A stretch of 64,000 bases of DNA from Scilla litardierei (GCA_030789695.1 CM061132.1:161430817-161494816), one strand, 5' to 3'; positions 24,422 through 35,225 are shown, numbered from the stretch's first letter. Numbers and translations: made by a program. Notes: a model not told the origin generated them from the letters alone.

Positions 24422-24457
<36 letters not shown>

Positions 24458-25194
24458 GTACCTGTTACCAAGAGTGGCATGGAGCTGGATGATGACTTCC
24501 TCCTCTTCTTTAGTGATGTTGCCTCTCTTGAGGTCACCTCTCAGGTAGTTTATCCATCTCAGCCTGCAGCTCTTCCCACATCTCAGCAGCCCTTCACCGA
24601 CGCAACAAAAAAACAAGCGGGGGAGAAAGTTAGAACTCCACATAAATCTGAGCTAAATAGACTCCAAAAGGGAAAAAAAGAAATCTTACCGACTTCTTGA
24701 TTAACAAAAACGACAGCCGACTACGAATTTAATGGATATTTGCAAAACATGTGAATTATTATGAGGTCTCAAGCTCAAGACACGTGACCATCATTGCACG
24801 GTTCGTACAATGGGAAAGAAAAGCGCATCCATTTTTGTGAGGAATATAACTCACATTTTTCATTTTTAAAATATTTCTTGCTGTAAATAACGGCCATGTA
24901 TATTTCTTATTTCTTATTGCTCCTTACACGATTTCTACCAGTATCAAAAAATGCATCTATCTTGCAATGACTTGTAGGATTAAACTGGGGAAAATGAAGA
25001 TTAGTGTAATTAATTTTTTGCTATTTTCAAAGTTGAAGGTAATAAAAATTGCAATGTATACCTGCATTCTTAGGCAAAGACCTCCAAGATCCTTCACCAT
25101 TGGCTGTAATGTACCTGGCCAGCTTCTCATCTTCCTCCTCCGTCCACCTCCCTTTCTTCAGCCCTACTTTCTCACAGCATGGTGCCCTTCCCAT
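22839..25194 (-). CDS. R2R3-MYB transcription factor, subgroup 7 (flavonol regulator type)
   Basis: Exons on the minus strand are 25194-25062 (133 nt), 24591-24462 (130 nt) and 23472-22839 (634 nt), 298 codons, all junctions GT-AG at the two canonical R2R3-MYB intron positions. The protein starts [19 protein letters not shown]2 spans residues 14-64 and R3 about 67-115, with the recognition helix [18 protein letters not shown]. Residues 145-153 (GRTSRSAMK) match the subgroup 7 motif, placing it with MYB11/12/111 and maize P1, nuclear activators of early flavonoid and flavonol genes. The bHLH-contact signature in R3 is absent, as expected for this group. The C-terminus ends in Trp-rich [11 protein letters not shown]. 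Oddities: a (Met-Asp)4 tract and a Gly8 run, both coded by simple repeats. No break is visible and the gene is probably functional. The exact orthologue is not determined, so no symbol is given. Confidence 0.93.
23473..24461 (-). other. MYB intron 2
   Basis: 989 bp, GT...AG. It contains a (TTA)n run near 24081-24101 and, only a few bases from the 5' splice donor, a (CT)n run on the transcribed strand (24425-24453 on the plus strand as GA). Confidence 0.85.
24592..25061 (-). other. MYB intron 1
   Basis: 470 bp, begins GTATAC on the minus strand and ends GTGAAG. AT-rich, with nothing else notable. Confidence 0.85.
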
Positions 25195-25200
25195 CTCTCT

Positions 25201-25221
25201 ACCACCACCACCACCACCACC

Positions 25222-25276
<55 letters not shown>
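25201..25276 (-). repeat. (CT)n and (GGT)n repeats in the MYB 5' UTR
   Basis: On the transcribed strand a (CT)26-like run is followed by about eight GGT repeats, ending a few bases before the ATG. GA/CT repeats in plant 5' leaders are typical sites for BPC/GAGA-binding proteins; that role is inference. Confidence 0.85.
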
Positions 25277-25279
<3 letters not shown>

Positions 25280-25340
25280 GTATCAGCAGAGGAGTGACGA
25301 TGCTTGAAAGGGCCTGCTAGAGTTTTTGTTTGGAGTGCAA

Positions 25341-25348
25341 TATATATA
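25341..25348 (-). promoter_or_regulatory. MYB TATA box
   Basis: TATATATA, about 147 bp upstream of the ATG, which leaves a 5' UTR of roughly 115 bp containing the CT/GGT repeats. Confidence 0.6.
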
Positions 25349-25428
25349 CATGGATCTTTGCGTGGAAAATATCGGAGGGGCGAAGCGGCAATTTAAGAGG
25401 GGTTAAGATGTGTGCGGTCGACACGGTG

Positions 25429-25438
25429 GACACGTGTC
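25429..25438 (-). promoter_or_regulatory. G-box / ACE-like element upstream of MYB
   Basis: A perfect palindrome GACACGTGTC about 80 bp upstream of the TATA box. ACGT-core boxes are bound by bZIP factors such as HY5, which is known to activate MYB12/MYB111 in Arabidopsis under light. Light control here is inference from position and motif. Confidence 0.5.
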
Positions 25439-25449
25439 GTTTGTCGTGG

Positions 25450-26874
25450 CTGGACGACCAGCCTGTACGCACCTCACGGGCACTGGATCAACCACGTTGG
25501 TTCCTCCATTCAACTCTCACCCCCCCCCCTCAAATAGAGAATTAAAATGAAAACCAGTCCCATATATTTCCTTCAAGGTTTTTTCCTTTTCCAATGGGAA
25601 TGGGGAGATGGAGATTGGATTGTGCAAGTACCGTGTGCATGTTGACATCAAGAACTCGACATAAAGCGAGGAACAAATCTGTTTGTTTGGATGGAAAACG
25701 GAGTTCCAGCAGCAAAACGTCGCGATCTGCACAACACCTGCTGTCGAATGCAGTGTGCATCGGAAAAAAACCTGAGTTAGAACGACGTGTACACGTAGAG
25801 CGAACAAAATAATTTATTAGTTTATCACATAAAACTAATGGCATGCATGGGTAACACACCTTTTACCAGATAACAAAATTGAACCAATTTCCACACTAAA
25901 GCTAATTTATGAATAAAATGCCCAACTTAGTGCAAATTAGCACTTGCATGTGTCTGAAAAATTGCCAACAACAACAACAAGTCATTGACCAAGAGCTAGG
26001 AAAGACACGTCCCTAGCATTGTGCTCGCAACCGTGGTCAATGCGTTAACACAAAAAGGGATTCTCGAATTAGGATATTTGGAAGTTGACTTGTTAGCTAC
26101 TTAATTAAGCAAGCAAATAGACATCCTTTAACATGCACCACAAGAGTTTGATCATGTCCATTTTCTTAATGAGTTGGACTACATAACTAAGAATAAAATT
26201 TCAAGTGATTTGGATACTCGTTGCTCATGCATCAAGCGATGACAAAATAAACATTCCAAAATAAAAGGTCCAGTTTTTGACATTGGCGCGAATTGACATG
26301 CGGATACCCACGTGGCGAGAAGTCGGTCGGTTTTTGTGGTTAAATTTAAATTTGCCTTGCTTTTAAAATTATTTCTAGTTTTTGGCATGTTTCGAAAGTC
26401 TTTCCTATGACAAAGGATGAATAATTTTATATATACAATGACATGATAAGCAGTGGAGCTGATTAGACAGCAATCAAAATGAATTAAAGGGGCATCATTG
26501 AGTGGGCTCAAGGGAAGCGACGAGGGCAAATAAGAATGGTAGGGGCAGGAGAGGACAACATTTGATCGACTTGATCATCGTCTTCTTCTTAATTAATTTC
26601 ATGGGCACCCACTGTTTCATTAATTTCTCCGCTCTGAAACCAAGTTGATTAACGCCGCATTCATTCAAAAGATCCTCTGCATCTCTTGCCCTACAGGCCA
26701 CGTAACTTTGCCGAGCACCATGCTTTATTTCTTCATGCATTGCTTGCACTCACCATGAGAGACAAATATAAAATATTTATGGCGATCCTGAAAGTTCGGG
26801 ATTGTGATTAGGTCCCCCCAAAGCGTCAAAACACCACCCCCGTTCTCTCCCTGTTTTTAGGCGCAAAAGTTTTA
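25450..26874. other. MYB upstream region and non-coding DNA
   Basis: No exon, RNA gene or transposon end was recognised. The part near 25450-26000 is likely MYB promoter DNA. A short minus-strand ORF at 26495-26749 has no recognisable domain and is not called. Confidence 0.4.
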
Positions 26875-27008
26875 TCTATTATATATTTGACAACGTTTTT
26901 TGAATTCTAGGGCTGACTAGGACAAGATAAAGAGTGACTGAGATTTGATCTTGGCAAATCAATGATTGAGATTGGATTTTGTGAAAATTTTAGTGGGAAA
27001 ACTTAAAT

Positions 27009-27210
27009 TTTGGTGGGGAAAAATGACTTGGGAACCAAAACTTTGAAATTAGAAGTGTCTTGGAAAAGATTGTGGAGATTAAATTTTGGGGGAAATTGCC
27101 TTGGGAACCTAAAATTTGAAATTAAAAGTTCCTTGGGAAAGATTGTGGAGATAAAATTTTAGGGGAAAAATGCATTGGGAACCTAAACTTTGAAATTAAA
27201 AGTGGAGAAG
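27009..27210 (+). repeat. 75-bp tandem repeat (about 2.7 units) inside the Helitron candidate
   Basis: Units share AATTTTGGKGGGRAAA, CTTGGGAACC, TTTGAAATTARAAGT and AAAGATTGTGGAGAT in the same order. Confidence 0.75.
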
Positions 27211-27241
27211 CATAATCCATTAAATTAAACAAAATAAAAAA

Positions 27242-27461
27242 GTTAGCGTAAAAATACAGCGCCGAAGGCGCCCGCACCGAAGGCGCCCGCTAAATATTGT
27301 TTACGCTAATTTATTGTTCCGAGCCGAAGTCGCAGGCGCCAAATTTGTTGTTCGACGCCGAATTTGTGTTCAGTGTCGAAGGCGCCTGCGTCGAATTTGT
27401 TGTTCCGCACCTAATACGTCCGCTCAGAAGGTACCCATGCCGCTAAATATTTTTACGCTAA
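27242..27461. repeat. Inverted-repeat segment with GGCGCC-rich core
   Basis: The outer ends TTAGCGTAAAAATA and TATTTTTACGCTAA are exact complements (14 bp). A 35-bp direct repeat (CCGCTAAATAT...ACGCTAATTTATTGTTC) occurs at about 27287 and 27440. It could be a small MITE inside the Helitron or an internal Helitron repeat. Confidence 0.5.
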
Positions 27462-27670
27462 TTTATTGTTCTGTTAAATTTTGGCTGTGGAAATAATTTT
27501 TCAGGGAACAAAGATTTCGCAGGGGAAATCTTAAATGAACCGTGCCCGCGGGCACGTGTTATGACTAGTTCATACATAACCATTAAAGTTGTGACGTGTG
27601 AATGAACAGTCAAAATGTATTGTGATCATCTGATATTCGTTGTTTTGTTGTTTTAAATTATGATACACGG

Positions 27671-27818
27671 TCTATTATACAAATGAGGAATGTTTTTGAA
27701 TGGGTTTACTAACTAGGACTAAGCGATGGGTAGGACAAATGGTCGAGATTTAATCTTAAGAATCAATAGTTAGGATGCGGGTTTGTGAAAATTTTGGAGA
27801 AAACCCATAAAACATTGG
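27671..27818 (+). mobile_element. 5' part of a second Helitron-like element
   Basis: Starts TCTATTATACAAATG and continues with ACTAGGACTAAG, GAGATTTAATCTTA, AATCAATAGTTAGGAT and TTTGTGAAAATTTTGG, which align in order with 26875-27015. No 3' end is seen; it appears cut by the gypsy-type sequence at 27819. Confidence 0.45.
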
Positions 27819-28791
27819 TGTTAAGGCCAAAAATGACTGAGACAGTTGTCAAGCTGACGTGGACCCTTCGTGCTGAGTTGGAGCCTCGTAAGCGAGTGAA
27901 GTGTGACCCTATGTTGGTAGAAGCAGGGTCGGATGATGGAAGTTGGTTGTGATGCAGTGCTCGATCGATCCCTGAACAGCTTGTACGTCGATCGTTCGAG
28001 GTTGGGAAGCTCGGAAGCGACTCTCGCGGAAGATGGCGACTCGTCGATCTACACCACAAAGACATGTTGGGGGGGTTGGATCTGAGTCCCGACCTAAATC
28101 CTCTCTGATGATTAAGTTAGTATGTGAACTTAAGGATGAGAGGGAGCTTGGAGCAGCTGAGATCGGCCCACGGAGATTCGCCTCAGATCTGTCATCGCAA
28201 GCTCTTTTTTGTAAGAAATATCAGCTGAAAAAGTAGAGTCTATGTATTAGATCTCGTACCTTGGAATAGGAACCTTACGATATTTATAGACCACCTGGGT
28301 CTCTTCAGTGACTTTGGAGAGATAACGGTCACCTATTATGATGCTACAATCCTCCCCTTTAATAGGAGTGAATGTTGCCCATGTTCCCGCTAATTACGGG
28401 CTCATCTTTTAATCCCACGTTTGAGTGAGGGGAATGCAACAGTCAACTAGCCAGTGGGCTTTGACCGAGTTGATATTGGGCTTCTCTCGTGGACCCCGTG
28501 GGCCATAGTCATCCATCGGTCGAGTCATCTCGAGTGTCGGCCCAATGATTCAACATTGGCCCCCGTCGCACGACCTCAAAGGGTTTGCCTATTGAAGTCA
28601 ATCGACGTTACATCGCATTAATGGGACACGTCAGTCGAGAAATTAGCACTCAAGTTTCAGGCGCCAAAACATCTGCCTCGCTGATTCGAAACCAAGATGA
28701 TTTGCCTGTATAAGATGGATGGTTCAAGCGACAGAATGCGAAGTTATCTTCTTCATTCTCTTGGATTTAGATCTTTCTTCTTTCGAAAGTA
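27819..28791 (+). mobile_element. Leader/LTR region of a truncated gypsy-type element
   Basis: Non-coding DNA upstream of the gypsy-type transposon ORF. It contains GGGGGGTTGGATCTGAG...CCCGACC, ATGATTAAGTTAGT, ATAACGGTCACC and, near 28550, AACATTGGCCCCCGTCGCA, an arrangement usual before this ORF type. It shares a backbone with 5330-5993. The left boundary at TGTTAAGGCC is a guess. Confidence 0.4.
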
Positions 28792-29310
28792 ATGGCTTCG
28801 TCTTCCGTCCCTGCCTCTGAGAGAAGCTTGGCCATCGTCATGCAGAAGAACAAGGAAGGGGTTATGAATCTGGGTTTGCTCGCGAATCTAAGGTCCAAAG
28901 TCAGAGCCGACCAGATCCCTGAGATTCAGAGGAGTTACGTTTGCCTCGATTACCAAATCCGGGTGCCTGGGAGGGATGAGAGGGTACATCATCCCGGCGA
29001 CCGGGACGTAGGGGTATATGTCAAAGCCTTCCAACGAGGCCTTCGATTTTCCATGCACCTCTTCATGCGGTACTTCGTGTGTACCAAGAACATTTCCCTC
29101 TGCCAGTTGATGCCGAGCGCCATTGGCATGCTGATGGGCTTTATAGCTCTATGTATGATGAAGGAAATTGAACCGTCTCTTAGACTGTTAAATTACTTCT
29201 TCTCGATCCCTCCCCTCAAGACCCCGGGCTGGTACAAGATAACGGCTCGTCCAGGCAGGAAGCTCTTTGACGACCTTCCCTCTCATCCCAAATGGAAAGA
29301 GGAAGCACTA
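28792..29310 (+). pseudogene. Truncated 'putative gypsy-type transposon' domain protein
   Basis: The ATG at 28792 opens a frame of about 173 residues with YVKAFQRGLRFSMHLFMRYF, MLMGFIALC and GWYKITARPGRKLFDDLPSH. These match the domain found in plant proteins labelled putative gypsy-type transposon (PF04195-like), a gag-like protein of large retroelements. The conserved match stops after KWKEE near 29310, where sequence associated with Copia-2 begins; the last 14 codons of the open frame are therefore foreign. No continuation was found beyond Copia-2. Confidence 0.6.
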
Positions 29311-29425
29311 CAAAAACTGAAAACTGAACTTTATTTCTGCAGAAATAAACCATAAACCAAATATGCATAATTGAAGGCTAAAATGTTGTCAAAAATAGAA
29401 GCACTACAAAAATTACAAACTCCCA

Positions 29426-32400
29426 CTAAAACTGAATATCTTCAAATGACATGACATCCATACGAGCAACATGCCCATGAAACGTTTTGGGTGGCAGTCC
29501 CTTAGTAAGAGGATCTGCAATGTTTGAGTTTGTACCAATGTGCTCTATAGACAACTGGTTATTTCCAACTCTCTCTTTAACAATCAGGAACTTGATATCA
29601 ATATGCTTTAATTTCACCGAACTCCTGTTGTTAGTGGCAAATACTACTGCAGACATATTGTCACAAAATAATCTGAGTGGCCTTTCAATGCCATCTACAA
29701 TTCGCAGCCCCATGACAAAATTCCGTAGCCATAGACCATGATTGGATGCTTCATGACAAGCAATGAATTCTACAGCCATAGTGGAAGAGGCTATAATAGC
29801 CTGTTTAGCACTCTTCCAAGAAATGGCGCATTTTGCTAATGTATAAACATAGCCTGTAGTAGATTTCATGCCGTCTTTACATCCGGCAACATCAGAGTCG
29901 GTATATCCAATGATCTCAAGCTTTTCCGACCTCTGATATACAAGCATGTGTCCCTTTGTCCTCTGTAAGTACCGTAAGACCCTTTTGGCTGCTTTCCAAT
30001 GGTCCAATCCTGGATTGCTCAAGTATCTGTCAAGCATTCCTGTAATGTATGCCAAGTCTGGACGCGTACATACTTGAGCATACATGATACTCCCTACTGC
30101 TGAAGAATAAGGAATATCATTCATCTGTGCTATCTCAATTTCACTTTCAGGGTATTGATTAAGACCAAACTTGTCTCCCTTAGATACTGGGGTATCACCT
30201 GGTTTACAACTTTACATGCCAAATCTTTGCAGAACCTTTTCAATGTAGGCCTCTTGTGATAATCCAAGTATACCTCGAGAACGATCTCGATATATTTGAA
30301 TTCCTAATACAAAAGATGCATCACCAAGATCTTTCATCTCAAAGTTTTTAGCTAGAAAGTTCTTGGTTTCATTCAATAAGCCTTCATTGTTACTGGCAAG
30401 TAAAATGTCATCGACATACAAAACCAGAAATGCAAATTTACTCCCACAGAACTTATGGTATATACATTCATCAACCAAATTCATCTCGAAGCCAAATGAG
30501 ATGATAACTTGATGAAACTTAAAATATCATTTCCTAGACGCCTGTTTGAGTCCATAGATGGATTTCTTAAGTTTGCAAATCATATTCTTTGGGTCTCCCG
30601 ACACAAAGTTTTCTGGTTGCACCATATAAATTTCCTGATCAATGTCCCCGTTAAGGAACGCTGTTTTAACATCCATCAGATGTTACTCAAGATTGAAATG
30701 AGCCACTAATGCCATTATTATCCTGAATGAGTCTTTTGTGGAAACCGGAGAGAAAGTCTCATTATAATCAATGCCTTCCTTTTGAGTAAAGCCCTTAGCA
30801 ACAAGACGTGCCTTATACCTTTCCACATTACCTTTTGAATCCCTCTTGGTTTTAAATATCCATTTGCAACCAATGGGTTTAACGTCTTTAGGTAATGGGA
30901 CAAGATCCCAAACGTCATTGTCCTTCATTGACATTATTTCCTCATTCATGGCATTTATCCATTTTAGAGCGTTAGAACCATTTTTTGGCTTGATGAAAGT
31001 TGATTGGATCATCTTCCATCACACCAATATCAACTTCATGTTCTTGGAGATATGCAATGTTGTCACTTGATATTGCACTTCTCCTCTCCCTAATGGATCT
31101 CCTTAATGACAATGGTTCTTGAGGTGCAAGGGTTTGTTCTTCCTGAATGGGAGGAGCAATAACATTGTCTTGAATATTTGTGTCTTGTTCTATAACAGGA
31201 ATAGACTCCTGATCAATAACAAGATTACCTGTGGGAATATCTACATATTCCTCTTCAAAAACAATGTCTCTTCCTAAATCTCCCCCGGCAAACCCGGTAT
31301 CCTCAAGGAATCTGGCATTTCCAGTCTCAAAAATATTCTTATTTATGGGATCGTAAAATTTGTAACCCCTCGATCTTTCAGCATACCCAATAAAATAGCA
31401 ACTAACTGTCCGTGTGTCCAGCTTCTTTTCAGCAGGCCTATAAGGCTTTGCCTCAGCTGGGCATCCACATATGTGCATATGCTTTAGACTAGGTGATTTG
31501 CCCATCCAAAGCTCGTATGGTGTTTTATTAGTTGCTTTAGTTGGGACCCGATTAAGGATGTAAGCTGCAGTTTTCAATGCTTCTCCCCAGAGGCTTTCTG
31601 GTAAAGTAGAATGACTAATCATACTCCTTACCATGTCCTTAAGCATTCTGTTTCGTCTTTCAGCTACACCATTCATAGTGGGCGAACCCGGCATGGTGTA
31701 CTGTGGGACAATACCGCATTCCTCTAGGAATTTAGCAAATGGTCATGGACGTTGTTCACCTGAACCATCATATCTGCCGTAGTATTCACCACCACGGTCA
31801 GACCTGACAGTTTTAGTCCTCTTGCCTAGTTGAAGTTCAACTTCGGCCTTATAATTTTTGAACGTGTCCAAGGACTGAGATTTTTCATGTATGAGATAAA
31901 TATAGCCATATCTTGAATAGTCGTCTATGAACGTTATAAAATATTGCTGACCATTCCATGCAACCGAAGGGAATGGTTCGTAAATATCTACAAGTTCTAA
32001 GACTTCACTGGACCTTTTGGCTTCAAATCTCCTTATATTGGTTTGTTTTCCCTTTATACAATTAATGCAAATATCAAAATCTGAAAAATCTAAAGGTTTG
32101 AGAATATCGTTTGACACAAGTCTCTCAATTCTCCTTTTGGAGATGTGACCTAATCTCTTGTGCCATAACGAACCTGAATTCTCATCAGTTAATTTACGCT
32201 TTAAAACATGTGTACCCACATGCAAGGTTTCATTTGCAGCAATTGTATCAAGCATATACAGATTATCAGTCTCAGACAAATAACCAGAACCGATAAAAAT
32301 GGAATTGAGAGACAAATTGAATTTTCCATTCGCAAACGAACAACAATAACCAGATTTGTCCAATGCAGAAATAGAAATAAGGTTTCGTCTAAACGACGGT

Positions 32401-33554
32401 ACAATAAATGTCTCAAACAAATCCAAATGGCTTCCAGTTCTTAAAGATAATCTGAAATCCCCAATTGTAGCAACCTTCGCCTTCTTGCCATCGCCCACAA
32501 AGATGAATCTTTCAGCATCATGTGGCTTTCGGTAGTTCAGGCAGCCCTGCATAGACACGCTGATGTTAGTAGTTGCACCAGAGTCTAACCACCAAGTGTC
32601 TATGGGTACAGAAGTTAAATTAACTTCTGAACAAACCAAATTGAGAAGAGTACCTTTCTTAGCATGCCAAGCGTGGTAATTAGAGCAGTGCTTCTTCACA
32701 TGCCCTTCAGCACCACAAAAGAAACAACTATCTTTCTTGACAGCCTTTACAGGCTTCTTTTGTTGTTTCTTAGGTGGGGCTGTAACTGCAACTTCCTTTC
32801 CTTTTTTCCTTTTATTGTCTTTAGGGGCAAAGGCAACATTTGCACTTTCAGTCTTATCCTGCTTCAGTCTGTCCTCTTCATGTACACAGTGCGAAATGAG
32901 CTCATTCAGAGACCAAGTCTCTTTCTGACAGTTGTAGCTCACCTTAAACTGATTGTACTGTGCAGGAAGGGAAATTAAAACCAAATGCACAAGCAGGTCC
33001 TCAGAGAGGTCAAGCTTTAGTGCTTTCAACCTTGAAGCAAGATGGGACTGTTCCAGAATATATTCCCTTATGTTGCCTTTCCCTTTATACTTCATTGAGA
33101 TCAGGCTTGTCAGAATCATACCAATTTCTACCTTTTCGTTTCTGACAAACATTTTCTCAATATCTGCAAGGAAACCTTTAGCTGTCGTGATCGAATCAGA
33201 CACAGAGCCCCGAAAGGCTTCAGGAATGGCTCTCTTCATGATCATTAAACACATGCGATTAGAATTTTCCCACTTTTCAAACTTCCTCTTTTCCTCAGAG
33301 GTACTCTTTTCCGTAGTAAGTGTGGGATAGTCAGTTCTAATCGCAAGGTCCAGATCTAATATCCCAAGAACTATGAGTAAGTTCTCTTTCCAGGATTTGA
33401 AATTGGAGCCATTAAGCACCGGAATTAAGTTTAAGCTAGCAGTAATATTCGCGGGAGTAGCAGCTGAAAACAGGACAATAAACATAGACAAACATGCTAA
33501 CATAAGTATTAATTTGTGAAGCAAAATTGTAAATTCAAAATTGCATGTTCCCAT
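29426..33554 (-). pseudogene. Copia-2 Gag-Pol polyprotein with four stops and one frameshift
   Basis: Domains in order: Gag (LNGSNFKSWKENLLIVLG), zinc knuckle CFFCGAEGHVKKHC, protease with DSGA (WWLDSGATTNIS), GAG-pre-integrase (WHKRLGHI...CINCIKGKQ), integrase core (FIDDYSRYGYIYLIHEKS, RSDRGGEYYG), RT with intact catalytic YVDD (LYVDDILLAS) and RNase H ending in ADPLTKGLPPKTFHGHV. The breaks are in-frame stops at 31743-31745 (TGA), 30683-30685 (TAA), about 30530 (TGA replacing a Trp codon) and 30212-30214 (TAA), plus one frameshift at a six-base T run (30981-30986). The ATG at 33554 may lie in a leader intron: a TTTTCAG acceptor (33470-33464) directly precedes the conserved Gag start. Otherwise conservation is high, so inactivation looks recent. 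Confidence 0.88.
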
Positions 33555-34489
33555 CTCAAGATATCCTCAACTAGCTTAATATTTATCTTTGGATAATCTA
33601 TTAACTAGCAAATGATATCTTGTCGCAGCAATCAAATAAAGACAATAATTAACATGCCAAAATTAAAACTTCCTTTGGGCCGAATTAAAATTGCATGCAT
33701 AGGTCTCAACAATCAGCACTTATTTATTGCTGCAGGTGTGGATAAATTAGCATAGAACGGTAATCTGCCTTTGGGCCGATTTAGCATTCATGAATAAAAT
33801 ATGCATACAAAATTCTTTTTGTATTTAAGAAATGAAATGATGCAAACAACAGAGCCCACTTTGGCGGGATGATGAGTACACCAAGTCACCCAAAAAAAAA
33901 CATACAGCAAAATTTGAATTTATCATAGCACGATTAATACCGAATTACTTATCAAGGAGAAATTTAGATGAAAAACTTTAATTTACTCCCATGATCCAAT
34001 TAAAATTCATTTAGGCAACCAATCATACTATGTATGTATTTTAATCCGTTTACATTCCGAAATAATAACAATTTTAATAGTGGAACCCACTTTGGTGGAA
34101 TTTCACAAAAATTGGAATTATTTCAAAAATGTATATATGTTTCTGAATTTTTGCCTAAAGAATTAAAAATCGGAATGAACTTAATTTTTAACGCACAAAC
34201 AAACTGAATGAGAAAATATACACAAGATGGCCTTTTATTTTCTCTAATTGTTAGTGCATTAACATATCCAAAATAAGGCTTTAAAAGAGAACAATAGTGG
34301 CCCCAAAATAGGGTGCAAACAAGCCAAAGTATTCAATTTTAAGCCCAAAACTGTTAAGTGCCCAAAACAGGCCCAAAATTGAAGCCCATATACTGAAAAT
34401 TAAAAATATTTTGAAAAAAATAACTGTTTGGGCCCAATTTGGCCCAAAGTCTGCTAGGGTTAGAAACCCTAACAGAATTTGGCACATCC
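33555..34489 (-). other. Copia-2 leader, AT-rich part
   Basis: No coding signal. It probably holds the leader intron upstream of the acceptor at 33464-33470. A motif GGCCGATTTAGCATTCATG-like / GGGCCGAATTAAAATTGCATG recurs near 33680 and 33770, and GCCCACTTTGGCGGGATG / ACCCACTTTGGTGGAATT near 33855 and 34085. Confidence 0.5.
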
Positions 34490-35225
34490 AGGGGCCGGCC
34501 GCCGCCAGCCCCTTCCCTCAGATCCGGCGCCTGATAGGGGCGACAGCAGCCGCCCCTTTTCCGACCAACAGGGGCAGCGGGGCCACCCCTTCTCTGCGAC
34601 GTGCAGGCGCCAGGGGCGCCTGCCGTCGTCAATTAGGGGGTGGCAACAGCCGCCCCTTTTGAATACGTCGCAGGCGCCGGAGGGCGCCTGCAATCTGATC
34701 GCAGGGGAGGGGCGGCGGGGCGCCGGCCCCTCCCCGGGCATCGGGGCCGAATGGGGGCGGCGTACCGCCGCCCCCTTTCCCCGGTAAAAGCACAACAGGC
34801 CCCCCTCCCGGGGGGCCTCTGTTTCGATCGGAGGAAATCTGACGCCGCCCCCCTCTGTGATCCGACGGGGGCGGCCAGCCGCCCCTGTGTTCTGAAATCC
34901 GACGGGTGGGGGGGCGGCGAGCCGCACCCTCTGTGAAACCAAACGGGGGCGGCTGGCCGCACCCTCTGTGAAACCAAACGGGGGCGGCTAGCCGCCCCCT
35001 CTGGACCCAAATGGGGGTGGACAGCCGCCACCTCTGTTCTGTACCACCGGTGGGGGGCGGCTGGAAGCCGACCGCCCCTGCTCCCCCCCTTTTTTAACTT
35101 ACAGGGGCGGCAAAGCCGCCCCTTTCTGATCTGTGTCGACGCCGGCAACGCCGGCGCCGATCTTTCAACGGGGGCGACAGAGCCGCCCCTCTTTTACTGT
35201 GTCGGGCGGCGGCCGGCGGGCCGCC
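34490..35225 (-). repeat. Array of GC-rich inverted-repeat units in the Copia-2 leader
   Basis: About 12-15 units have the plan GGGGGCGGC, 2-6 bases, GCCGCCCC, separated by spacers such as TCTGTGAAACCAAAC. Clear units lie near 34742 (loop GTAC-type), 34866, 34980, 35104 (loop AAA) and 35170. Each is a potential strong hairpin. ORFs crossing it on both strands are composition artefacts. Confidence 0.8.

Larger units (their letters stand above)
26875..27568 (+). mobile_element. Candidate non-autonomous Helitron
   Basis: The 5' end is TCTATTATATATTTGAC preceded by A (26874). The 3' end has a perfect 16-nt palindrome CGTGCCCGCGGGCACG (27541-27556), then eight bases, then CTAG followed by T (27565-27569). 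This is the Helitron plan: 5' TC, 3' hairpin plus CTRR, insertion between A and T, and no target duplication. No coding capacity. Inside are about 2.7 tandem units of 75 bp (27009-27210) and a segment with GGCGCC palindromes bounded by TTAGCGTAAAAATA inverted repeats. A second sequence starting at 27671 shares its 5' 150 bp, which supports the 5' boundary. Confidence 0.6.

Noticed and set aside
28792..29355. Calling the gypsy-type ORF complete to its stop at 29355
   Set aside because: The last codons belong to foreign sequence at the Copia-2 junction; the domain match ends near 29310.
34354..35148. Overlapping ORFs up to 171 codons in the Copia-2 leader
   Set aside because: Composition artefacts of the GC hairpin array, present in several frames and on both strands.
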